Shown: positions 8,905-17,321 of the stretch, one piece after another
Position numbering within the stretch: position 1 is the first letter of the stretch
Layout: each line of letters begins with the position of its first letter
Origin: UBA9300 sp964577305
GTDB lineage: Bacteria; Bacteroidota; Bacteroidia; Bacteroidales; VadinHA17
DNA: 64,000 bases
NCBI GenBank assembly: GCA_964577305.1
Contig: CAZNYS010000005.1
Span: forward strand, 1 to 64,000
Reading direction: 5' to 3'
The notes under the pieces: generated by a model
Seen by the model: only the letters and a program-made list of their open reading frames with translations
Database searches by the model: none
What the model was told of the DNA's origin: nothing
Translations under genes and position numbers: made by a program

Positions 8905-10266
8905 CTATCTTCTCCATTCATTCACTCCGTCCCTGACCCTGTTTCTCCAAACAAGTTCAGTATTTACTATAGTGTAGTAATCCTGTCCATCATAATCAAT
9001 CCGGTATTCCATATTGAAGGTATCTGTTCCCCTGTCAAATGTGCAGGTTCCTTCAGGTGTAACAGATGATATAATTGCCTGCTCGGGAGTTACTGCAGCC
9101 ATTACACCCCATACTTTCCATTCAAGGATTCCACATGACTCAACGTCATCCCTGAAGTTGATCCTTATCTTGTCAGTAATAATCTGGTCGAAGGTTTCGA
9201 TATTATACTGATCGGCAGCAACTCCAAAGCCGCTGGAATTCGGGACCGGTTCCCATGTTTCTGTATTAATGTCCCAGTATTCAGTATAACCTTCCTCCGG
9301 TATCTGTATACCGCCACCGTCGGTCCACCAGTAGACATCAGACTGGGTGATGTAGTAGAGGTTATCCCACTCATATTGGACCCATCCCCATTCTCCACCA
9401 CTAAACCAGTTACCAAAGGCTCCGCCTGTTTTATCAGTTGAGCTTGTGGGGTCGTAATTATCGCGTATTGCTTCAATATTCTCCCACGAACTGACATAAT
9501 CGGTTGTAAGTCCGCTTGCAGCACCTGCAAGGTTTATCGGCTGTGGTGCTTCAACCGGCAATTTCTCCATATATACTGAATTGTCGTTATGTACGACATA
9601 TTTCACCTCGTATTCAGCACCAATATAGATCATGCCATTGGCAACTATCGAATCCAGGGCAAGGGTGTTAGCCTTAATAACATTGCTGATTGATCCCTCG
9701 TTTATTACTGCACTCGAAGCATCAAATGTCTGGTAGGACCCTGTCTGGTTATAATAGCCTTCATAGCTGTTAATATATTTAATAACCAGAATCTTGGTGC
9801 TCTGGGCGGTATACAGGGAATCAGCATTGGTATCGGTAAGCCTGATAGGAATTGCGTAATTATAACCAACAGACAGTTGATCTGAAACAAAGTTTGCAGA
9901 ATCGAGTGTAATGTGAATTTTGCCTACAAATTCACCTGCTTGAATTGTTATCCTGCTATTATTACTAAGCGTATAATAGTTTTCAGGCATAATCACGTAT
10001 GGTGTACCATTAAGCATCGATGGATCGACAATAAAATCAGCCCACCAATCTTTATCATTTTCAAGTAACCCGGCGATATAGACTCCGAAGTCTAGCTCCA
10101 GACCTTCCCCCATTACCACACTTCTTCCCAGTTCACCCTGGGTATTCAATCCTCCCGTGGCGGTTGAGAAAGCAACGGTAGTGTACGGGTAATCATTTCT
10201 GAATTCCTCGTAGCAACCGGTGGTGATCAAGCCGAGTAATAGTAAGATAATAACTATATTTTTCAT
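8905..10266 (-). CDS. DUF1735-type surface lipoprotein with C-terminal discoidin-like domain
   Basis: A 453-residue lipoprotein, probably a surface glycan-binding protein (SGBP). The ATG at 10266 is chosen because a lipoprotein signal follows at once (GLITTGC, Cys18); a longer reading to 10311 would bury it. Residues about 25-165 resemble the DUF1735/BT_3987 N-terminal beta domain found in many SGBPs. Residues about 245-388 look like a discoidin (F5/8C-type) carbohydrate-binding module: W-F-S-G-G-E-W-x-W-V-Q-Y, then VYWW-DGGG, then CGILEWKVWG. The same module, more diverged, is inserted in the SusD protein encoded just upstream. It follows SusD2 by 38 nt and a hairpin follows its stop, so it ends the capture part of the PUL. 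The ligand is unknown. Confidence 0.8.
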   Translation of the reverse strand: MKNIVIILLLLGLITTGCYEEFRNDYPYTTVAFSTATGGLNTQGELGRSVVMGEGLELDFGVYIAGLLENDKDWWADFIVDPSMLNGTPYVIMPENYYTLSNNSRITIQAGEFVGKIHITLDSANFVSDQLSVGYNYAIPIRLTDTNADSLYTAQSTKILVIKYINSYEGYYNQTGSYQTFDASSAVINEGSISNVIKANTLALDSIVANGMIYIGAEYEVKYVVHNDNSVYMEKLPVEAPQPINLAGAASGLTTDYVSSWENIEAIRDNYDPTSSTDKTGGAFGNWFSGGEWGWVQYEWDNLYYITQSDVYWWTDGGGIQIPEEGYTEYWDINTETWEPVPNSSGFGVAADQYNIETFDQIITDKIRINFRDDVESCGILEWKVWGVMAAVTPEQAIISSVTPEGTCTFDRGTDTFNMEYRIDYDGQDYYTIVNTELVWRNRVRDGVNEWRR

Positions 10267-10304
10267 ATTTCGGTATTTAATAATTATCATTTCATGTAGC
10301 CTCT

Positions 10305-12455
10305 CTACCATCCACTGTTTTGTTTCAGGTTATTCATTATCAATGTCTGTGAATATGGAAGTGGTACATATCTCATGTAATCCTGGTATGTATGATTTTC
10401 CACATCCCCATATTCATAGTCAAAAGAAGCAGCCTCAGCCGGAATACCCCAGACCAGCCATTCCCTTATACCGCATGATTCATTGTCTCTGAAGTGCAAC
10501 CTTATTCTGTTTGTGTTGAACGCCGGGGTAAGTATTATGGGACAATAATCCTCAGTGATTCCGTCATAATCATTCCAGACTTCAACCCATTCGTTCAGGT
10601 CCATATCCCACACTTCAAGAAATGCACTGTCAGGGTACTGAACTCCACATGTGGGACATTCTTCCCACCATTGGACAACTGTACTGTCAATAATGTAAAC
10701 GTTACCTGTTCCCGGAACCTTGAAATAGCTGGGGAAATCATATTGTACGTATCTCCATTGTCCCGCACTCCACCAGTTATGGAATGCCGGCGTTGAGATA
10801 CTTCCATTATTTATATATGAAAGTCTTGAGTAAGGTGATACATAGTCAGCTGACGCCTCAGATTCCAATGCAATGTTTGAAATATCAGGTACTACAGGAA
10901 CGGCAGCTTCGACAATTTCAACACCCATGACAGTATTATTCAGTGGTTTATTCAACCTACGGATATCCCAGAAGCGAAATCCCTCAAAGCAGAGTTCTAC
11001 CCTTCTTTCATTATGGACCAGTTCCCTGAAGGCATCCTCACCTGCAAGTGCCTGGTCATCCAGGTACTGATCCTGGTATCCGCCTGTGGAATTGTCAGAA
11101 TCAATACCGGCACGCTCCCGTATTTTAGCCAGGGCTTCTGCTGCAGAAAATCCGTATGTTACATCAGTTGGACCAAATGCTTCGTTAGCTGCTTCAGCAA
11201 AGTTAAGGTATAGTTCAGTCCTCGTTAAATAGGCATAGAATTTATTATCACTTGTAACATCACCCGGGGTGAGCCGTACGTTTTTACTAAGGAGTTTTTT
11301 CATATAGTAGCCGGTCCTTGTTCCCTCCTGGCTGAGGCCTCCAGGAGCATCGGCTCCGCCCTCATAGGTACGAATATATGTCCCGTTATAATTATCCCCG
11401 TTATGAAAAACAAACCTTTCAAGCCTCGGGTCACGATTGGAATAAGGAAAATTCTCATTAAAAGCAGAGCTCTCATCTACAGGATAACCGTCGGCAGCGG
11501 GGAATGCATCCACCAGGTTCTGGGAAGGATTACATGATCCCTCACCGTAAAGTGAAGGAGGATAGTAGCTATATTCCCAGTTATTGTAACTATAGGGTGG
11601 TTGTATCCATATATTATCAAAACTGGAGAAATCATTGAAATTCTCATAAGAATCGAGGTCTGTCAGACCACCTGAAGCATCAATTGCCTCCCCTGCTGCA
11701 GCGGCAGCTCTCTCCCACAAACTCTGTGTTGAGGGACCGTAAGCCGGGCTTGCAGCATAGAGATATACACGTGCTTTCAGGGTCATTGCAGCCATAACAG
11801 AAGCTCTTCCCCTGTTTGTAATATTATCTGTAACCGATGAACCGCTATATGTCAACGGTAGTACAGCAATAGCAGAATCCAGATCTTCCACTATTTGTGC
11901 TACAACATCTTCATAACTGCTTCTCGGTAGATCCAGGTTATCCTCTGCGGTAAGAATTTCAGTAACAATGGGTATTCCCAGTGCTTCTGACTCACCAGCC
12001 GCGTATCCCCCATAAGTTTTCAGAAGCTGCCAGTGATACCAGGCCCTGAGGAAAAATGCCTCGGCCCTGCGGTTTTTCTGAAGAGCTTCGTTGAGTGTAG
12101 GGTCAGACACACTGTAAAGCAGGTCCTTCCCAAGCTCAAGATAATGATTGCAGTATTCGATAGAGGTATACCATAGATCCCAGTCACCTATAGGATTTGT
12201 CTCCAGGGTCCATCCTCCAAGCGCCAGGATATTTGATCCGGCTGTTGAGGGTACTGCATTGTCAGTATAGAATTCCGAATTTATGTCGTATGACGGATAC
12301 AGGTTCCTGTAAGCTGCACTGAGTAATCCTTCCCCATAATCAGCCACACTTAGCAATTCATCTGTACTGAGATCCTGAATGGGTCTTGGTTCAAGATACT
12401 CACAGGCTGTTGTAACCATCACCGTTGCTAAAAATATTATTATTATTCGCTTCAT
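10305..12455 (-). CDS. SusD/RagB-family lipoprotein (SusD2) with inserted discoidin-like domain
   Basis: A 716-residue outer-membrane lipoprotein (VTTAC, Cys18) that should cap the SusC2 transporter and bind the glycan. The SusD fold runs from about 20 to 510: the TPR-like AEAFFLRAWYHWQLLKTYGG near 131, and the HNERRVELCFEGFRFWDIRRL segment split around 481-501. The usual SusD tail (near RYVPLPYSQTLI) comes only at about 695. Between them, at about 525-672, sits an extra ~150-residue module with WWSAGQWRYVQYDF, VVQWW and RDNESCGIREWLVWG, which matches the discoidin-like domain of the next gene. The protein is therefore about 150-200 residues longer than typical SusD. It starts 17 nt after the SusC2 stop. 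Confidence 0.9.
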   Translation of the reverse strand: MKRIIIIFLATVMVTTACEYLEPRPIQDLSTDELLSVADYGEGLLSAAYRNLYPSYDINSEFYTDNAVPSTAGSNILALGGWTLETNPIGDWDLWYTSIEYCNHYLELGKDLLYSVSDPTLNEALQKNRRAEAFFLRAWYHWQLLKTYGGYAAGESEALGIPIVTEILTAEDNLDLPRSSYEDVVAQIVEDLDSAIAVLPLTYSGSSVTDNITNRGRASVMAAMTLKARVYLYAASPAYGPSTQSLWERAAAAAGEAIDASGGLTDLDSYENFNDFSSFDNIWIQPPYSYNNWEYSYYPPSLYGEGSCNPSQNLVDAFPAADGYPVDESSAFNENFPYSNRDPRLERFVFHNGDNYNGTYIRTYEGGADAPGGLSQEGTRTGYYMKKLLSKNVRLTPGDVTSDNKFYAYLTRTELYLNFAEAANEAFGPTDVTYGFSAAEALAKIRERAGIDSDNSTGGYQDQYLDDQALAGEDAFRELVHNERRVELCFEGFRFWDIRRLNKPLNNTVMGVEIVEAAVPVVPDISNIALESEASADYVSPYSRLSYINNGSISTPAFHNWWSAGQWRYVQYDFPSYFKVPGTGNVYIIDSTVVQWWEECPTCGVQYPDSAFLEVWDMDLNEWVEVWNDYDGITEDYCPIILTPAFNTNRIRLHFRDNESCGIREWLVWGIPAEAASFDYEYGDVENHTYQDYMRYVPLPYSQTLIMNNLKQNSGW

Positions 12456-12472
12456 AATTCCAGTTTTTATAA

Positions 12473-15400
12473 TTAGAAACTAAATGACACGCCTGCAGTA
12501 AAGGTCCTGAAAACAGGGTATCCTGTTATTCCTGCATCTATATTTTCAGGGTCAACGCTGTATTTATTAAGTCCTGAAATTGCAAGCAGGTTGGTTCCAC
12601 GTACGAAGATCCGTGAATCTGTCATAAAGAGCTTTCTTGAAGCGGTAGCGGGTAACCTGTAGCTCAGTTCAACGTTCCTGATCTTGAAATAGGCTGCATT
12701 CCTTATCCAGAAAGTTGAGTTCTGGACATTATTGGGTGACGTAGTAGTAAGTCTAGGATAATCATTGGTTTCAGGCCAGCGGTCAAGCATCAGCTCGGAG
12801 TAAGCCTGGTTTGTGCTATTAACTCTGAAGTATCTGTCGGAAGATAACATAATATCTCCGTCAGCCTGTCCGTAACCTGATATGAATAAACCCAGACTTT
12901 TATAAGAAAGACTTACATTTACTCCGTAGAAAATACGCGGTGAATGAGCTCCGGGAGCATACACATCCCTTTCATCCACCAATCCATCATCGTTCTTATC
13001 TTCATACCTTATATCTCCTGGCTGAACATCTCCCCACGCCTGGGTAACATTTCTGCTGGTAATCTCCTGTTCAGTCTGGTATAGTCCTTCATCATTATAT
13101 AGCCAGAAAAGGTCTATATCCTTACCTGCACGCTGGCGGTAATCATCAGGATAGGGTAATTCATCTACTACGAGGTACTTGCCTCTCATATATAAAGCAT
13201 TAATACCTGCTGAATATTTAAAATGACCACTTGATCCTGATAATTTGACCATACCGTCAATTCCCCAGCGTACATCCTCCCCATAATTAGCTGCAGGCAG
13301 GAATCCTGTCCCGATAATTGAAGGGGTTGAATAAGCCCTGTTCGATATCTTATCGTAATTGAATTCATTAAAGTAGTTCAGCTCAAATATAAGCGCCTTA
13401 CCCAGCATCTGTCCCTCTACTCCTATATTAAAATATCTTTTCTTCGGCAGTTTGAAATCAGTTGATTCATTCTGCAGGATAGTGTAGATATTAGCAGAGT
13501 AACCATAGCTGCCGGGAACACCAGGCCTCCAGGTACCCTCAGAACCCCATAATGTTTCATATAAATAATACGGGTTATAACCTTCCAGACTATAATTACC
13601 CACTCCCATTATACCGAATGAGGAATGAAATTTCAGATAGTCAAACAGGTTGCTCTCGCTTAAAAAGCCTTCATTGCTGGCAATCCAGGCAGCGCCCACT
13701 GTCGGGAATAGTGAGAATCGCTCACCCTCAGGCATCCTCATACTCCCTGTATAAGAAAGATCAGCCTGCAGTATGTACCTGTCGGCAAAGTTATAATTTG
13801 CCCTGAGCGATAAATCCTCTAATTTGTCGGGCTGGTAGCCGGGATATGTAACCCTTGTTTCATCAAGTGCCATATAGAAAACGGCATTCAATAAAAGTGA
13901 ATGCTGTCCGGAGATTTTCTGATAATTCAGTGAGGTCATCGCTTCAGTACGCCTTGTAACATAATTACTTCCCACGCTCATTGAAACAACATTCTCTTCC
14001 GGAACAATAAGCACTGCAGTATCAGCTCCCGTACCGCTGGTTTCAAGCCTGTAAAGAGCTGCTGTGCCTCCTTTGTTCTCAATAATGCTGTTTATTATAT
14101 CAAAGGAAGCTCTGGCATCAAAGCTCAATCCCTCAATAATGCCTCCCAGGTCAATCGACAGATTTGCAGTATTCTGCGCATTAAGTACCTGTCCCTGGGC
14201 AAATCCTGCGTAAAGCAGTTCGTTGGTAACATTTGTGGGATAGTCATCACTTATGATAAGCTTATCTCCGTAGTATATCGTATGTGCATTGGCCGGATAT
14301 CTTGAAAATACATCAAACATATTGAATACTCCGGATCCGCTTCCTGAATTGGGGTATCGTTGTGTATTATATGAACCTGAAATATTCACACCAAGCCTCA
14401 TAAAATCATTAAGCCGGATATCAACATTCCCACGCACCTTGTAGCGGTTATTCTTAATAACTTCTCCCTGCGACTCCAGCCCTTCATTTCTGAGGTATGT
14501 AAATGTGGAGAAGTAATTCACCCTGTCATCGCCCCCCTGGAAATCTATATTCCCTTTTGTTAAAGGCGCTGTATTCCTGACATATTCGTCATAATAATCT
14601 ATGTCGGGGTACCGGTAGGGATTGCTTTGATTCTGATATGCATTCAGTGCCTGTTGTGAGTATATCGGATCCAGGCCGTCATTTTCAAGTGCCTCATTAT
14701 AAAGAGTAGCGTAGTTATAGGCATCAAGATAATCAGGCAGAGTTACGGGATTGCGAAATCCGGTTTCAAAAGAAACGGAAACCTTGCGGTTAAAACTCTC
14801 ACCTTTCTTTGTAGTAATCCAGATAACCGGCCCTGCTCCTGATAAGCCCAGGAGGGCACGTCCTGACATGTCCTTCAAAACTTCAATCCTTTCAACCTCT
14901 GACGCACTTAAACCGGTTATATCCCTTGGAACGCCATCTATATATATTGCAGCACCGACACCTCTTACAGAAGCAACAACTGATTCCTGCCCGGGCATAT
15001 AATCATAGTGGTTTATTACCAGTCCCGGGACTCTGCCTGCCAGGGCTTCTAAGATGTTGTCAGAAGGATATGACTCAAGTTCTTCGCCTGTAATAATACT
15101 TACAGCACCAACAGTGCTAAGACTACTTAATGAGCCGTAAGGAAGTGAGATTTTATCTTCCGGGTCAATCAGTCTGGTTTTAACCAGTAAAACTTCTCCT
15201 GTGGTCGACTGCCCCGGTTCTATTGCCAGGATGTTAAGGTTGTACCCGGGTTCCGATATAACGACATGGTCTTCCTGAGTGGCTGTAACATCAATGGAAA
15301 ATTCACCATTACTATTTGTCAGTACACTGTTTTTAAGATTGAATGATTTAACAGTAACTCCCGCAAGAGGATTGCCTGACTCATCAACCACCTGACCTGT

Positions 15401-15499
15401 GACTGTTGTCGTTTGCACATCCTGAGCATTAAGTGTCATAATACCCTGTATTGTCAGGAGTGCAATAAATATTAACAGATGTTTTAATATTTTATTCAT
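12473..15499 (-). CDS. SusC/RagA-family TonB-dependent transporter (SusC2, divergent plug)
   Basis: A 1008-residue outer-membrane importer. The start at 15499 is chosen because MNKILKHLLIFIALLTIQG gives a signal peptide at once; 15535 would add 12 unlikely residues. Order: signal (to about 26, NAQ), carboxypeptidase-regulatory-like domain (about 32-105, TGQVVDESGNPLAGVTV), plug (about 125-240), 22-strand-type barrel ending in F (GVSFSF). It is unusual in that the normal VVVGYG box before the plug is replaced by DPEDKISLPYGSL, and the usual YGxRGANGVI loop reads LLGLSGAGPVI. It lacks an STN domain. It pairs with SusD2 (17-nt gap). Importer function is well supported by the family; the energising TonB contact may differ. 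Confidence 0.9.
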   Translation of the reverse strand: MNKILKHLLIFIALLTIQGIMTLNAQDVQTTTVTGQVVDESGNPLAGVTVKSFNLKNSVLTNSNGEFSIDVTATQEDHVVISEPGYNLNILAIEPGQSTTGEVLLVKTRLIDPEDKISLPYGSLSSLSTVGAVSIITGEELESYPSDNILEALAGRVPGLVINHYDYMPGQESVVASVRGVGAAIYIDGVPRDITGLSASEVERIEVLKDMSGRALLGLSGAGPVIWITTKKGESFNRKVSVSFETGFRNPVTLPDYLDAYNYATLYNEALENDGLDPIYSQQALNAYQNQSNPYRYPDIDYYDEYVRNTAPLTKGNIDFQGGDDRVNYFSTFTYLRNEGLESQGEVIKNNRYKVRGNVDIRLNDFMRLGVNISGSYNTQRYPNSGSGSGVFNMFDVFSRYPANAHTIYYGDKLIISDDYPTNVTNELLYAGFAQGQVLNAQNTANLSIDLGGIIEGLSFDARASFDIINSIIENKGGTAALYRLETSGTGADTAVLIVPEENVVSMSVGSNYVTRRTEAMTSLNYQKISGQHSLLLNAVFYMALDETRVTYPGYQPDKLEDLSLRANYNFADRYILQADLSYTGSMRMPEGERFSLFPTVGAAWIASNEGFLSESNLFDYLKFHSSFGIMGVGNYSLEGYNPYYLYETLWGSEGTWRPGVPGSYGYSANIYTILQNESTDFKLPKKRYFNIGVEGQMLGKALIFELNYFNEFNYDKISNRAYSTPSIIGTGFLPAANYGEDVRWGIDGMVKLSGSSGHFKYSAGINALYMRGKYLVVDELPYPDDYRQRAGKDIDLFWLYNDEGLYQTEQEITSRNVTQAWGDVQPGDIRYEDKNDDGLVDERDVYAPGAHSPRIFYGVNVSLSYKSLGLFISGYGQADGDIMLSSDRYFRVNSTNQAYSELMLDRWPETNDYPRLTTTSPNNVQNSTFWIRNAAYFKIRNVELSYRLPATASRKLFMTDSRIFVRGTNLLAISGLNKYSVDPENIDAGITGYPVFRTFTAGVSFSF

Positions 15500-15555
15500 A
15501 ATTCTAGATTTTTCAGATGTTAGCATAATATTCATGCTTACTTATCAAATCAGGC

Positions 15556-17304
15556 TTACCAGCCAGGATTCTGTTTAAATGCTTCAAACATAAGTGCATC
15601 TCCAGTCGGGATAGGCCACCTGTAATGTTTCTGCTCAAAAGTGTACGTAAACACGGGGTCGACTGTTCGACTGATAGTGTAACCTGTTGGTTTGGTAGCA
15701 TCTTCTGTTAATGTGATTCCGTAAACGGCCTTATGTTCCATTTTGTGTGCATCGCCCCAGCGGGAAAGATCGAATAACCTCTTACCCTCAAGATATAGCT
15801 CAATGGCGCGTTCGTTCTTTATTCTCTCCCTGAAGGTCTCTTTACTAGCGAGGTAATCAGTATGTACACCGGGCATATTCACCCTTGCTCTTACCATATT
15901 TGCAGCTTCCACAGCTGACATAGTGGCACCTGTTATAGTATGATTGGGGCCACCGGCTTCATTTGCAGCCTCTGCATATATAAGATACATTTCGCCAAGT
16001 CTGAAATAGATGCTGTGAGTGAAGGGAGCAGCTGCTCCAGACCATGAATCAACGTTCTTACCCCAGAATTTGCGTGCCAGGTATCCTGTTTTACTGTAGT
16101 AAAGTTTAGTTTGTATCCTGTCACGGCCACCTTCCCACAGTTCAAGATAAAGATCGGTCTTGCTCGTCCACCTCTCCTGGTTAAAAAGAATGGAATGATA
16201 GAATCTTGGATCCCTGTCAACCCACGGATTCTGAGGGTCGTAGGCAGGGTCATCCTCAATGGCCAGGCCATTGGTGGTCTCATACATTTCAATAATATTC
16301 TGAGACGGGCTGAACCCCTGAATAATACTTGGTGATGAAAGACTGGCAACAGTAAAGGGATTATGTGTTCCGCCGTTATTAACCCTTTCATAAAACTCCC
16401 AGATTATTTCTTTATTATATGGGGTGTACATAAATATACTATCATACCCGCTGGGATAATTTATTATTTCTACTCCCCCCGGAGTCATGTATGATATCTG
16501 ATCTGTTCCTTGCGATTCAATCAGTTCGTAAATGCCGGTGGTATTGGCCAGTTCAATAACATCCCATGCAGCTTCTCCTGCGGCAGTCCACCTTGCAGCA
16601 TCGTTGCCGGTATTATTTGTCGGGCTGGCATCAAAAAGAAGTGTTGATGCTTTGAGTGCCATTGCAGCACCCCGTGTGGGACGCCCTATATTGGCCATAT
16701 CCCATTCCTGTGGTAATAATGATGCTGCAGTGTCACAATCAGCAACAATTTTCAATGCTGTTTCGTGATATGAAAGCCTTGGCAGGGCAAAATTATCTGA
16801 TCCCTGTAATGCCCTGGTAATATATGGCATACCTCCATGGCGCATAAGGAATTCATAATAGTACCATGCTCTCATAAAATGAGCCTGTCCCTTAAGCTGG
16901 TTTATCTGTTGCTGTGTGGCATTACCCTGAAGCATAGGAATATTCTCAAGAGAGAGATTGGCAATCCTGATACTCTCCCATGCATCCCAGATTGCATAAA
17001 ACTGGAGGGCCTGACCGGTATTATATGCGCGCAGCCAGTCACCTGTCTGGGCAATCGGCAGGGTCTCCCATTCACAAGTATTATAGCCTTCTTCACATAG
17101 TGCAGCAATCTGTGTATAATCAAACTGATTAATAGGATCAACCATATCCTTGTACATCCTGTCTTCAAACTTTCTGAAATTCAGGTAGTCGGTAAAGATA
17201 TCCTCTGCGGTCATGCCTTCTGAATCCTCTACCTTGTCAAGATATTTTTCACATCCCTGAAACAGAAAGGTTATTGCTATAAAAAGGTATATTATCTTTT
17301 TCAT
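15556..17304 (-). CDS. SusD/RagB-family lipoprotein (SusD1)
   Basis: A 582-residue outer-membrane lipoprotein (FLFQGC, Cys18) that binds glycan at the mouth of SusC1. Family marks include the TPR-like segment QAHFMRAWYYYEFLMRHGGMPY near 135, an EMYLIYAEAANEAGG helix, the KNERAIELYLEGKRLFDLSRW segment, and the end motif W-P-I-P followed by FKQNPGW. Its length is typical. It begins 17 nt after the SusC1 stop and ends 56 nt before SusC2, so all four genes are probably on one message. The sequence gives no direct hint of the sugar bound. Confidence 0.93.
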   Translation of the reverse strand: MKKIIYLFIAITFLFQGCEKYLDKVEDSEGMTAEDIFTDYLNFRKFEDRMYKDMVDPINQFDYTQIAALCEEGYNTCEWETLPIAQTGDWLRAYNTGQALQFYAIWDAWESIRIANLSLENIPMLQGNATQQQINQLKGQAHFMRAWYYYEFLMRHGGMPYITRALQGSDNFALPRLSYHETALKIVADCDTAASLLPQEWDMANIGRPTRGAAMALKASTLLFDASPTNNTGNDAARWTAAGEAAWDVIELANTTGIYELIESQGTDQISYMTPGGVEIINYPSGYDSIFMYTPYNKEIIWEFYERVNNGGTHNPFTVASLSSPSIIQGFSPSQNIIEMYETTNGLAIEDDPAYDPQNPWVDRDPRFYHSILFNQERWTSKTDLYLELWEGGRDRIQTKLYYSKTGYLARKFWGKNVDSWSGAAAPFTHSIYFRLGEMYLIYAEAANEAGGPNHTITGATMSAVEAANMVRARVNMPGVHTDYLASKETFRERIKNERAIELYLEGKRLFDLSRWGDAHKMEHKAVYGITLTEDATKPTGYTISRTVDPVFTYTFEQKHYRWPIPTGDALMFEAFKQNPGW

Positions 17305-17321
17305 TGTTATCTTTTTTTGGA

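Noticed and set aside
15933..16391. 152-codon frame in the SusD1 gene
   Set aside because: It is an alternate frame inside a gene with complete SusD motifs; no family features.
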